Source: Chiua virens
Lineage: Eukaryota > Basidiomycota > Agaricomycetes > Boletales > Boletaceae
DNA length: 64,000 nucleotides
Reading direction: 5' to 3'
Assembly: GCA_019787685.1 (NCBI GenBank)
Contig: JAHNUO010000011.1
Span: 62,001-126,000, forward strand
Program-made: the position numbers and the translations under genes
The notes under the pieces: generated by a model
Databases searched by the model: none
What the model was told of the DNA's origin: nothing
What the model saw: the letters and a program-made list of their open reading frames with translations, nothing else
Part shown: positions 36,403-48,652 of the stretch, in pieces
How positions within the stretch are numbered: position 1 is the stretch's first letter
Layout: each line of letters opens with the position of its first letter

Positions 36403-37055
36403 ATATCATACCACAACGCTTTCTTCTCCGTGCAACCCAGACTGGTGCAATTTCTGCAGACGATTCGTGCCCGGTCCTTGTCCTTGTGCCCAAATTCGGC
36501 TGGAATCTTTACAATAAGTAAGCTGAGAGTGTATCGGCTAACAAGCAATCGATTTTGTGTAAGTGGCTTAGGACCGTACGCGTAATCGATCCCCTTCAGG
36601 CCGGTTAAAACAAGTGACAGTGTGACACAAGGTCAGTGCACGTGGCATCACACTTTCATGGAACCGGCCCGTTCACATAAATTTGCTCCAACTTCTCAGC
36701 TGCCAATCTCACAGAGTCCGTACGGCTGTCATCAAACGAGAAAGTCGTGTACATCCGACTGAGCCTTTGTGGTAAATTGCCACGAGTAAGAGCTTAGACT
36801 TCAAGCTTCAAGCTTGACGCCCGATGACGCGTGATCGCCAATGGTGACAGAGATTGGGTCCCTGTAAATTTAACCAACGTTCACTGACCCTAATCGTTGG
36901 CAGATACGTGGGCGTTCATTCGACATGTGCTCCGTCACAGGTTCCTTCCCACCTACTAACACCAGTCCTAGACGTGGAACCTGAAATAAAGTCAATCAAG
37001 AGACTCAGTCGAAAATATCGAGTATCGATTGCCAAACATCTTGCATTCACCAAAC
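36403..37055. other. Divergent upstream region of decarboxylase
   Basis: This holds the upstream region of the decarboxylase and the 5' end of the dead kinase. A short tandem motif CTTCAAG/CTTCAAG/CTTGACG lies at about 36797-36818. No gene supported. Confidence 0.4.
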
Positions 37056-39203
37056 ATGGATATTGAAGAGTTCGTTGTCCCCTTTTCCGCCTTTTCGTAC
37101 AATGTCGCTGATGTGGACATACAAGGTTTCGCCGCGCAGGCTATCAGGCGATAGATCACATATGTGACTACTATTATTCCCTCCAAAACAAGCCTGTTTC
37201 ACCCTACGTAGAACCTGGTTATCTCCGACGAGCTCTCCCTTGTAGGCCTCCCCGGACATCGCATGCCCTCTACACGTTGGTCTCACGATAATCCTCATAG
37301 CGACCGCACCTCAGACCGGCGAAGCCTTCGAACAGATTACACAAGACTACCAAAAACTTATCATCCCTGGTGTGTATTCCCCTTTCACCCCCATTTCCCG
37401 TCCGAATTCTGTGGTTGAAACGTCCCCGTTGAAACACAACGAATGAAGGTTTGGTGCATTGGCAACACCCACGCTTCTTTGCCTATTTTCCCACCGCCAG
37501 CACCTTTGAATCTATCCTCGGAGACCTCTATGCAAACGGTATCGGACCCAACCCTGGATTCAATGTGAGCTTCGTCTTTAGTTTCCTCTCAGCCTCGATG
37601 GTTTGTCTAACTGATAATGTCTCCAAGTGGTCCGCCAGCCCAGCATGCACGGAACTAGAGGCAATCGTCATGGATTGGGCCGCCAAAATGATCGGCCTCG
37701 ATGCTGCCTTCTACAATATCTCCGAAGTAGGAGGGGGCGTCATCCAGGTCATCATCCACATTTATCTGCTTTCTTGTTTATCTGAACTCTCACGCGTGTC
37801 GCGTGTGTTTCAAACAGACAACTGCATCCGATGCGGCGCTGGTCGCTACTGTCGCAGCACGTTCGCGATATATCCGCCAGCACCCTGATGTGCCTGCCGA
37901 AAAGTTGGTGCTGTATACGACAACGCAGACCCACTCCCTGGGGAAAAAGGCAGGCTTGGTATTAGGTTTGAACGTACGCGCGCTTGAAGTCACTGCCGAG
38001 GACCACTACGCCCTCCGAGGAGCGACGCTTAAGAGCACGCTGGAAGAAGACTCGCGTGCTGGCCTGCATCCGTTCATTCTCCGTATGTTAACCTGGCGCG
38101 AGGTCGGTTGTTTTCGCTGACAACGGATATTCTAGTTGCCACGGTGGGTACTACTTCCTCAGGTGCGATCGATCACCTCGAAGAAATTGGAGACATCGGT
38201 CAGTCGATGTCGTATTAAGAAATGCATACGCTGAGAAGCCTCGGGTGCTCTAGTCGCTGCTACGCCTTGGTTATGGCTCCACGTCGACGCCGCATGGGCG
38301 GGCGTGGCCATGTCGTGTCCTGAGTACAGAGCTCTTTGCTTGCTCGATGACATCAACAAGTACGCGGATTCATTTTGCACCAACTTCCACAAGGTATGTC
38401 TGCCTTTGTCCCATTTTTGACGGACATGTTCTGAATTCCATCCACATTCGCAGTGGGGGCTCGTTAACTTTGACTGTTCCACTTTGTGGGTTCGGGACCG
38501 CAAACATTTGACGGATGCGTTGGATGTGACCCCCGAGTTTCTGAGATCGAAGCAGGGCGACGCAGGTATGTTCACACGCGTCCTAGAACTCTCTCGTTCC
38601 AACGCACCTCAACACCCACCTGTTTCCCTCAGGGACTGTCATCGACTACCGTAACTGGCACTTAGGTCTGGGACGTCGGTTCCGCGCGCTCAAGCTCTGG
38701 TTCGTCCTGAGGTCCTACGGCGTACAAGGGTTCCAAAAGTACATCCGCCAGGCGAGTACCTTTCTTTACCTCACCCCACCCCTCTGGGCTAACTTGACAT
38801 ACCCCCAACGCGCTTGCCTGCACCACGGCTACAGACCATCCAACACAACGACACCTTCGTCTCCCTCATCAAACGAGCCACCCATTTCAACCTCGTCACC
38901 CCGCCTTGCCTCTCTCTGACTGTCTTCCGTCTCGAGCCACCCTCACAAACCCTGACCCTCGCACAACTCAACGCGCTCAATCTCGTGTTCTACGCACGCC
39001 TGTCCGCACGTCACGACGTCGCGTTCACCCGGACCGATCTGAACGGCATGATTTGTATCCGCTGTGCTGTCGGGGCGGCACGGACCGAGGAAAGACATAT
39101 CCTCGAGACGTTTGACGTGTTGTGTGAAGAGGCGGAGAACACGCTCGCCGGGTGGGATGATCGTGAAAAGGACAGCGCGGAAGAAAGGGACGGAGGGGCT
39201 TGA
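37056..39203 (+). CDS. PLP-dependent aromatic-L-amino-acid decarboxylase (group II)
   Basis: ATG 37056; exon 1 is only MDIEE-F, spliced (GTTCGT..ACAAG) to FRRAGYQAIDHICDYYYSLQ. Conserved blocks follow: QKLIIPG, LVHWQHPRFFAYFPTASTFE and SILGDLY, SPACTELEAIVMDWAAKM, the cofactor-contacting HVDAAWAG, and FHKWGLVNFDCSTLWVRDR, whose Lys in HKW should carry pyridoxal phosphate. The C-terminal half has VIDYRNWHLGLGRRFRALKL and WFVLRSYG. The stop is at 39203. About eight short introns. The family decarboxylates DOPA, tyrosine, tryptophan or 5-hydroxytryptophan to amines; which substrate is used cannot be told from sequence. All key residues are present. It converges on ATP-citrate lyase with 568 bp between the stops. 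Confidence 0.85.
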
Positions 39204-39771
39204 TGGCTATCATACGAGCTGAACGATGTCGACGATCCGAGGACATGATGATTCGGCTGTACGAGACAACGGACGCGATGTAGAGGTTGCCATACCAGAA
39301 TGAATGTTATTTCCCAATTCCAAGCCGACGCAGACAAATTTGAACAGATCCAGGGCAGTTACGGCTATATCTGGCACGTATTGCGTGGAGATGAAATCAA
39401 GAATAGGACCTGATAATGCTTCGGAATCTGTACCCCTACTTCTAGGATGTATTATTTGACCACGCAATCACAGAGTAGACGACCAAAGGTGGATGACGAT
39501 TCTGCAATTCGTGACTGGACGCGACTTTGCCGCATCGCTCCTTTCAGACGTGCAAACATGAATGCCATCATCATTACAATCTAAACATACCAACATTGTG
39601 CTACTCCGAATCAACATTGTGACCGCAATTTTCGTGAATGACAAAGAACAGTGATGACAACGTAGACAAAGAAAAAACAGATGCGGGAGAAACTGCGGGT
39701 ATTAAACGGAATTTATAGTTCTCACTTTCCCATTAAAGCCGTTGACGACACTTACGTCGTACACTCCACCT
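39204..39771. other. Convergent 3' flanks
   Basis: This is the space between two convergent genes. No gene or repeat is supported; short frames here are shadows. Confidence 0.4.
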
Positions 39772-42700
39772 TCATGCCACTCTTCCCAGCACCCTGGGTT
39801 GCGACAAATCGGCCATATTGATGAAGATGTCGTCAGCAGGGTGCCTATACAGCGTCGCACGCAATCTCTTTTGGTCGAGGTGGTGTCCGATGAAACCAAT
39901 CGAACGGCCAAGCACAAATAAGCCATTGAGCGTACCGATCTGGAACAACATTAATCCCAACAGATTACTCCATGGAGACGAGCACAAACCTTGATATACT
40001 CATCCGCCTCCTCGGGCGTGAACGCACCAGAGTCTCGAAGCAGATCAACGAAGCAGACAGCGATACAACCATCAACGTTCAGGATCAACTGGGAAAAATA
40101 TATCAGAATGTTTGTTTTCCACCTGCCACAAGCCATCGCGAGAGAAGACCTACGGTATCTTTCTTCGTAGTTGTCACTTTCTCAACAGCCAACGCGTAGT
40201 CAAGCAACGAGTGAGAGGGGAAATGCTTGCAAACATATTCCTTGACGAGTTCAACACGCTGATCGGGATTATTGACGGATTTGATCTTGTGACCAATACC
40301 AGAAACTAGGGAGAACGAGGTTAGTTGTCTCCACGACTCGTGAGGAATGCAAGGGTCACTCACTCAGCTTGTTCGCTTTTCTGCTTTCGTCCACAAACTC
40401 TCTCGGAGTCAATCCTCTATCCCGCGCGCCCGAAAACATCGAAGCGGCCTCATCCAATGCCCCTCCAAATCGACTACCAATCGTCAACAGACCAGATGCA
40501 AGGCTACTGATCAGGTCCTTGCCCGCACGAGTGGCGACAATCGTGTTCATGGCACCGCTGACTGCGGGACCGTGGTCCGCAGTCAACATCAAGACCATCT
40601 CGATGAATTTCGCAGCGTATGGAGGCAAGCGACGCTTAAACCAGAGCAGCGAAACAACACCACCCAAGCCGATGTCTTCTTTGAATACGTCTGAAATACG
40701 CATGCCGGCGTACAGCAATTCTTGGCCTCGTTCGTCCGAGATGGTAGAAATGAATGCGGCAGGCTTTCGGATTAGGCCAAGCTCTTGAGCCCACTTATAA
40801 TCCATGGGGATCACAGGTGGTTCGACTTCCTTCTGAGGAACGATAGTACCGCTAGAGACGAGCTTTTCGTATGTCTCCTTCAAAACATCAGGAAGCAATT
40901 CGAATGTGTCTGGAACGGTGAAACCAGCAGCTCTCATCGCACGGTTCTTCGCCTCCGCTGTCTCTGCATCGCTGTTGGCCATGGAACCTGCATGACCAAA
41001 CTGCACCTCGGTCGTAAACATTTTGGCACAAGTACCGATGGCCCAGGCGACAATAGGCTTCTTGATACGCCCAGACTTTACAGCCTCAATGACACGGTAC
41101 TCTTCAACGCCACCAACTTCGCCGAGAAGAACAAGCATCTTGCATGCCGGGTCATCTTCGTAACGCAAAAGGTGGTCGATGAAGGTGCTACCGGGATAGC
41201 GGTCACCGCCGATGGCAATACCCTCATAGGTACCATTGGTCACGAGGGAAAGGATGTTGTTGAGCTCGTTCGACATCCCTCCGGACTTCGAAACGTAACC
41301 AACAGAACCAGGGCGATAAAGTTTGGAAGCGATGATATTGTCCATCATACTGCGAAATATGTGTAAGTCTCGATAAGACACGACAGAAACAACTCACCCT
41401 CCAGAGTTGCCAATTCTAAAACAACCGGGTTTGATACCACCGACAGTCGCGGGACCGATGATCAAGACACCCTTCTCCTGGGACTTGACCAAGATTTCTC
41501 GTGCCTGCCGCTCTGGCACACCCTCAGCAATCAATGCGATGGCACGGATGCTCGCAAACTCAAGACATTCGAGAGTACTGCTGTACACACTCCGTGAACT
41601 CGCAAAGTTGACGACGACATCGACGTCAGGGTGCTTGTTGACAGCCTCAGAAAGCGACGTGTACACGGGCAAAAGAGTTTCCCTGGTACCCCAGTAGAAC
41701 TTTTGAATGTGGTGTCCGCCGAACGGATAGATCATCGCAGCAACAGAAGGGCGGGCACGCTTGCACGAGTAGTCAAAATCAAGCATACCCTGTATAGCAC
41801 GAGGCTGAAGGCCGTAGACGAAACCGCGAGTCTCGGCGTCGAACGGTCGGTAAGAAGGTCTGGTGGCGGCATGACCGTCCTGGGTAGGAGCATTGTCAAA
41901 GCGGACAACAACATCGTCGGGTTGGGTACGTTCACCAGACGCGTGGATGGTTCCAACGTCAGAAGGCGTAGGCGCGGCCGCCGAAGAGGGCGTCACAGGA
42001 ACAACCTTAGGGGAAGTTGGCGCGGTAGCTGCAATCGAAACAGGTGCAGCCTTGGTGGGTTTGATGCCAAGGGCGAGGGGTACAATTTCGGTGATATGGG
42101 TGTCGGGCCCAAATACACGGATGGGCACGCCAAGGGATTCACCTACGGGTAAGTGCTGAACTTCAAAGCCACCCAACGAATGGCAGCAAAACGCACCAAG
42201 TAATCTCATAGCCTTCAAGCCCTCTTGCCAGTTAGGTCCACCACGACGAACATAGATCTTGACCTGCAGAGAAACAGTATCACTTTGTTTTTGAAGTAGT
42301 ATCACAAAGCAACGAGACTCACTCCATGTGCAATCAAACCAGCTTTGGCACCTTCCAATGCCCTGATAATACCCTTGAAGGTTGCGGCGACGTTTGTGAA
42401 GTTGGCGATACCGCCTCCAATGATAAGGATCTTGCCTTCCGAACGGGGTGGTGGGCGTGTAATCAGATCAACTAGTTGAAATTTCAGAAGGGATGGTATT
42501 ACGTGCTAACGATATCGAACTCACTGATTGTCTTTGCGTACTCGTATGTTTGACCTTCTGATGGTGCACCACTGTACTCCCCGTAGTTGGCGAGCTCGTG
42601 TGCGAAACCAGCAGCTGCGATAGCGTCCGCGTACACGACAGAGGCACCACCGCCTGCAACCATTGTCCAAATGCGGGCATTAGCGTTCAATACAGTGAGT

Positions 42701-43848
42701 TTCAGTGAAGCACCAGTGGAAGCATCCAATTTCTGAATGTATGCTATCGCTCATGGTAAGAATCGGTGATCCAATGGGGTAAAACTGATACTTGCCTTCC
42801 TCCTTTGTGAGATCTCGTCCAAAAGGAGCAGGCCAGACCATAGGTGGACCACGGTCGGCACCGACTTTGGAACCCTTGGCGGCCTGAGTAGCAGCACTAT
42901 CATAGACGCTGAGGTCTCTCGCAATGGCCCACTTCGGCCCACAAATAAACTCCGCGGTCTGGTCGAGTTTGGCAGCCATGTCGAGGTAGTGGATGCTACC
43001 GTCATCGAGGACGACGAGAGGGTTGATCTCGAGGTAAGCAAAGTGCAGATCCGCATACACGCTGTAAAGTCGCATGATAAAGTCTACCAATGCATCCTTG
43101 CGCTTCCCAGTGAAGGATGGACCGACAAGGGACGTGACATTTTCACGGGACGGGAAGAGTTTTACGTCTACTGGAACTTCTAAGCGGGAAGCATGTGCAT
43201 CGACATCACCGACATCGACACCTCCGGTGGGTGAGAAGAGGATAGTGTCGGAAAGACGGGAAGAAGTGATGCAGATGTATGCCTCTGCGGATTGGGGATG
43301 GGGCAAGAAAGGCTCAACGATGAACGTGTTGAGCGTGCCGGTGACAGATTCCACCTGCAAGGGGAGTGTGAATATGTGAAATTGTACAAGGGTTACGTGA
43401 CAATGTGAAGAGAGGAAGAGCTTGCTTCGCGATTACATTGGGGCTGAAGATCGACGCACCTTTTGAGGTTTTCCAGCCCTGTCGAGGACCCATTGCTTCG
43501 CGTCCTTCCAGTCTTTGTTCAGGGCAAGAAGGCCGGCTTTACCACGACGCTTGATGAGCTGATCTGGCTTTGCGACGAGTTTGGTCGTTTGCACCCATGC
43601 GGGGAGGTAGTTGTCGGGTGTGATAGCACCAGACTCTGGATCCCACTGGATCTGGGCGACTTTTGGAGTGGGGAAGACAAGCGGGGATTTCTTGGGGTGA
43701 TCAAAGTTTGTATGCGCGGCGGGTGCGCGTTCGAGCCAGTAAGCAAGCAAGAGCTTGGCGTCGTACTCGCGGATAGCTGTGGGGACGATAAGGAAGGGGA
43801 CGAGAGGGGACGAGAGGGGACGAGAGGGGACGAACCTTTGGAAGACAT
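39772..43848 (-). CDS. ACL1: ATP-citrate lyase, single-chain
   Basis: Exon 1 is only MSSK (start 43848), spliced over a 59-nt intron to [19 protein letters not shown]. Domains in order: ATP-grasp/citrate-binding half ([40 protein letters not shown]), a Pro/Ala/Ser linker, the CoA-ligase part ([33 protein letters not shown]), the phosphohistidine loop [19 protein letters not shown], and the citrate-synthase-like C-terminus ([37 protein letters not shown]), ending [20 protein letters not shown]. It makes cytosolic acetyl-CoA and oxaloacetate from citrate, CoA and ATP for lipid and acetylation needs. Basidiomycetes, like animals, have one fused chain, whereas many ascomycetes split it into two genes. 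No defects seen. Confidence 0.92.
43796..43833 (-). repeat. 10-bp minisatellite in ATP-citrate lyase intron 1
   Basis: GGGGACGAGA (plus strand) is repeated 3.8 times with no mismatch and makes up most of the 59-nt first intron (43777-43835), which begins 13 nt after the start codon. Repeat number changes would alter intron length right at the start of the gene. Confidence 0.85.
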
Positions 43849-45335
43849 GGTGGAGGAAAGACAGAGAATGGAGAGACATGGGCGGCTTTATATCTAAATG
43901 ACCTAATAATTTAATTTTCTGAAAAGTGGTATCAGACCTTGTCTACACGCCCCAACGTTCACACGATATGAAAATCAACACAGCCACATCATGCCATTCC
44001 AACTCTCGCCTCTGTTGGGGTTGGCATCTTCCCCGTTTCTCGGCTTTGTATAGAATATAGTCTCTGAGACGACGAGTGCAGTCGTTGACGCAGTTCACCC
44101 AGTCATGCGTTAGTGATCTCAGATCGATGGCGAGGTCACGGTCGTTTATGTAAGTAGTCCACGTTCCAGCCTCATTTTCACCACTACACTTCATATCGAT
44201 CCCATCTTGACTCCTCCCTCTCCTATTCATTCTGACACGTTCCCCCCTTCTCGACATTCTAACCTCGATCGTGACTCATACCCAGATCAGTCATCGCTTA
44301 GACTATCTATGTGCAATATCCACATCATCTTCTTTTACCTCACCGATTTCACCGGGTATACCATCCACCAATCTGGTCAGACGCCGATAGCCGCACGCCA
44401 AGGGCAGCCCGGAATCCAAACAGCATATACTCCAGCGACAACCTCCAACTGCAATCAGGAACGTATCCTGTCAATGCTAAAACGCAAAGATCTCGAAAGG
44501 ATAAGGTCGGCGAGCCCTCTGGCAATCCGATTTGGCAGGACTCATGGTCAAGTGTTGGCCGATCGGAGTTGGAACAATAGTTTACATACACCCCACCCCA
44601 TCTACTCGGCCCCCCATGGTGCCACCCGCAAGTCCGACAACTGTCTCAGTGCATATGCTACAGTCTCAAGTTAGTTGCGATTATATAATTTGCCACAACC
44701 AAGACCGGTGGATCCGTCGCAACAGAGTCTCGTAGCTAAATCCTCAAACATCCAATTTACTCAGATGCATAGAGAAGGGCGCAACGTGTATTTGTCTGAC
44801 GTTCAAGGAGACCAGCAGCGGAAAGCGGTCGAGGAGAAAGGGTAGGGAGCGCGCGTGTCGGAGTTTCAAGGGACTCACTGAAAATGGAGAGGACATGCGG
44901 CGAGAAACTGTGGCCAAGACGCCCCCAAACGCCACGATTCCATATAATCGGCGTTGTGAAAAGTTTGGATAAATAGTGAAGACATCTGCTCGAGATTGGA
45001 TCCGTACGCATTTGGCGATGTACAGTACGTTGGTGAACGTGCTGGACGTTCAACTGATTGGTATCACTCGGTCAATCGCGGCGTAAGACAGCACAGTAGA
45101 AATGTCTTTGCTTCCTTCTACGTGATAAACGATCATGATCATCAACACGTAAAATAAGATACTAACAGTTCCGAAACGTCCGTGTGCGCATTGAACGAAC
45201 GAATCCCGTTGATCATCATCATGAGAGACGCACGGAAGTGATGAAATGAGGGTACTTTTCCATTTTACCCTCTTGAGGGTCGCCGATGCGTACTGGTACA
45301 CTCGGAGACGAGGCCTAGACCCACTCCTTTTGAGA
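43849..45335. other. Intergenic, no supported gene
   Basis: This contains the ATP-citrate lyase promoter and the 3' flank of the first multi-pass membrane protein gene. A plus-strand frame at 44207-44674 overlaps another in a different frame and has no domain. Nothing else is supported. Confidence 0.4.
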
Positions 45336-46504
45336 TTATTCGGTAAATGAGTGGGATTCTTCTATATGTGACTTGATGCTGCGCGCAAGCGAGGTTTTTA
45401 TGGTCCCAGAGACATTCGACACGTCGCGCGCCTGTCCGTGCACAGGCCCGGGTGCGAAATACATCGTACTCACCACCCTATTCTCATGGCCGTCCGTCTC
45501 GAACGAGATTCCACGCGCGATACGATACACGATCAGCGAAGGTGCGATGACCTGCAAACAAGGAGTCAGGCACAAAACACCAGCAATCAACCCTCCACAG
45601 CCTGAGTAACCAGGTGACCAACACCCACCTGAACGACACCCAAGTCAGCGAAAAAGATATTGAGGAGCGGACTGTTGATCGTGAACAAGATCAGCGTGAT
45701 GATAACAAATACGGTATATATCATCGCGCTCTCGAGAGTCATGGTGAGATAACTGAGGTAAAATCGACCCTGCTGTGACCCAGCCGCTTGGGAGATGGCC
45801 TGTCGGTAGTACAAGAGACGTCCGGAGATGAGCACGGACGCGGTGACGTTCATCGCGACGGAACACGAAAAAACGGCGATTCCGCCGAATTTATTGCCTG
45901 GCGTGTTGTGGACAGCGCCGGGGGTGGCGCCGAAAGTGAGCCAGGCGATGGAAGCGCCGATGGTGGTGAGATATATCAATGCTGGAAGGGCAACTGCATA
46001 CTTGTTGCCTCTCCATACGACATGGCATCGATAGAGCTGACACTCTACTCAGTATCTCATGTATGCGAATAGACGGATGATGATGAAGGTACGCACGAGA
46101 AAAGCATCTGAAGCCCAGGTATTGATGAGGAATGAAGCGCCGCGGGCGACGTCATTCCAGGGTGATAATGCATCGATGTTGTTGCCGTTAAATAGCCCGA
46201 ATATTGACAAAAGTTGTGTTGGTCCGCTGTACAACAAGATGGCCACATAAAACGTAGCGACCACAAGTTGGAAAATAGTGAACGACATGAGGACTCTGAA
46301 TCCCCTTTCTCGAAGCAGGGACAAGTTTGCCATTGCAATGGCGATATAAATGCCTATTAACGGCGCGCAAGTGAGCCACGGAAAGCAAGGAAGCACGGAA
46401 ATAGTACCATAGAGGATACAAGACAATGCGTAGGACATGAATCCAACGGTGTACTCGATCGAGAGCTGAGGTGAGTACGAGGATAGGGTGTCGTTCCCGG
46501 ACAT
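45336..46504 (-). CDS. Multi-pass membrane protein, tandem copy 1
   Basis: Start 46504 (MSGNDTLSSYSPQLSIEYTV). About seven hydrophobic helices follow, among them GFMSYALSCILYGTISVL, APLIGIYIAIAMANL, VLMSFTIFQLVVATFYVAIL, then after a splice YRCHVVWRGNKYAVALPALI, GGIAVFSCSVAMNVTASVLI and YTVFVIITLILFTI, then APSLIVYRIARGISF and a polar tail. The short luminal N-terminus and YRCxVVW motif match a large family of uncharacterised Agaricomycete seven-helix proteins. Receptor-like topology is suggestive only. A close paralogue in the same orientation lies 883 bp upstream (47388-48652). Confidence 0.7.
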
Positions 46505-47387
46505 TTTGTGATTGTAAGGAGATAATCCCGAGTCTAAGTGGATCAGAAATGCAACAGAATATATATTAGTAAAGAGAATCGAGTGGGTATACCATATAGT
46601 ACCTCCGAGACTCAGAGAGACTCCGAGGTGTCGAAGCTGCGGCAAGTCTCACGGGGTGCCAATGGGGTTCAGGCTTTATCCCCCTCGAGCAGGCCGTTCT
46701 TTCATCCCGCCAGGGTTTTGTTCATCATGATGCGCTCATCCTCCGTAACCCGTTGAGTCACATCTACACCTCCGAGCGTGCCAAATATTTTGAAACTCCA
46801 ACGGGTTACATAATGCCCGTGCGTCTCGTCCAACTTGAACGCAACTTCAATGCAACGAAGCTTCATCTCAGGCTGTTCAAACGTTGAACGTTCAGGCACC
46901 GGCATTTTCTTAGGGTGCAATTTTTTCCGGCACCGAAATTCGCATCATGGACTCATGGTGACATGGTATATACGTAATTAGTAATTCAATTGATAAGTAA
47001 ACATTTGAGTTGCGACGATTCTGATGCATGACCTTGAACTTCCGCCAGCTGTGCACTGAACAACTATCGTCATGATTCGTGATCGTGATTGATATTAACA
47101 GTATACGTCAGTGGATCTAGGATCCGCATAACACCACTGAGTGCGTATATACTATATTTTACAAACGTGGGAACATTGCTCAATTGCATGGTGTGGATAG
47201 TAATACAGTAGATGTGCGTAGATAACTGTATAAATTAAGATGCCATTCCCCCCCCCTCCCTTCTTTAACCCTGTTTTTCGCTCTTGGGCGTGAAAAATTG
47301 TGATCAAGATGTGAAACAAAGAATTGTTCTTGTCTATATGGTATATATGAAGTCTGTCGATCGTAACGGTAAGAACTGAAACGAAAG
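46505..47387. other. Intergenic between tandem membrane protein genes
   Basis: AT-rich spacer. A minus-strand frame at 46702-46920 has no domain. It includes the promoter of copy 1 and 3' flank of copy 2. Nothing else is supported. Confidence 0.4.
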
Positions 47388-48652
47388 TCAGTGATAAGAC
47401 CCAATGGAGTGTTCTTCCTGTGGTTGATAGTCGATATACACACTCATGGACGGGACGAGATCCAGGAGCTGCTCCGGTTTGAATTCGTGCATAAATGAAT
47501 TAGATCCCTCCAGGTCCGACCTGGCGCACCCCAAGGAAACTTGCATGGTCCCGGAGACATCCGACGCGCTATGCGCATAGGCCCGCAAAGGTAGAGGTTG
47601 TGAATCAGATGCGAAACGTAACGTGTCCACCGTGTTATTCCCATGACCGTCCGTCTTAACCGAGAACCCCCGCGCGATACGGTAGACGATCAACGAAGGC
47701 GAAATGGCCTGAGAACCCATCATGCGTATGAAAGCGTCAGCAAGTCACCCTCCGCGATGACCGCAAGTGAGCGATACCCACCTGGACGATGCCTAACACG
47801 GGGAAAAAGACGTTGAAGAGCGGACTATTGATCGCGAAAAAAATCAACGCAGTGGTTGAAAACACGGTATACAACATCGTGCTTTCGAGCATCATGGCCA
47901 TATAACTGAGGTAGAACTGGCCTTGCTGCGATCCCACCGCCTGAGAAATGGTGCGTCGGTAGAACAAGAGACGTGCGGAAACAACCACAGACGTGGTAAT
48001 ATTCATTGCCACTGAACATGACAAGGCGGCGGTGCCAGCGACTTGGACGCCTTGTCCATTGTAGACAGCGCGAGGTATAGAGTCGACCACAAGCCAGGCG
48101 ATGGAGGCGCCAACGGTGGCGACGTATGTCAGGGTGGGAAGTGCAACTACAGACTTGTTACTACTGCAGACGACATAGCAGCGATAGAGCTAATTCTCGG
48201 TTGAGTATTGTGTATGAGGGTGGAAAGATGGAGATGAGAGTACGCACGATAAAACCATCAGAGGCCAGGGTATTGACGAGGAATAAAGCGTTAACTACGC
48301 GGACATTCCAGGGTGATAATGAATCGGGGCCATTTGCACTGAATAAACCAAATATCGCCAAAAGTTGTGCTGGACCACTATAGAGTAACATGGCAATATA
48401 CAAGGTCGTTATCGTGAGCTGGAAGACGGTGAACGACAAGAAGATTCTGGATCTCTTTCTGCGAAGGAGGGGCAAACTCGCGCCTGCGATGATGACATAG
48501 ACGCCTACGAGGAGGCATGAGTGAGCAACAGGGAAGAACAAAGTCGAGCTCTTACCGTAGAGTATATAGCTCAACATATCACCCTCGAATCCCATGGTGT
48601 ACTGATCCAGAAGCTGGGACGAGTGCAATGGTTGTGGGCCATACTCAGCCAT
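47388..48652 (-). CDS. Multi-pass membrane protein, tandem copy 2
   Basis: Start 48652 (MAEYGPQPLHSSQLLDQYTM). It shares exon order and helices with copy 1: SYILYGKSSTLFF, LLVGVYVIIAGASLPLL, FLSFTVFQLTITTLYIAMLL, YSGPAQLLAIFGLF, YRCYVVCSSNKSVVALPTLT, LSCSVAMNITTSVVVSARLL, SQAVGSQQGQFYLSYMAMM and SPSLIVYRIARGFSVKTDG. The tail is longer and acidic (EFKPEQLLDLVPSM). Divergence between copies is substantial, so the duplication is not recent. Function unknown; both copies look intact. Confidence 0.7.
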
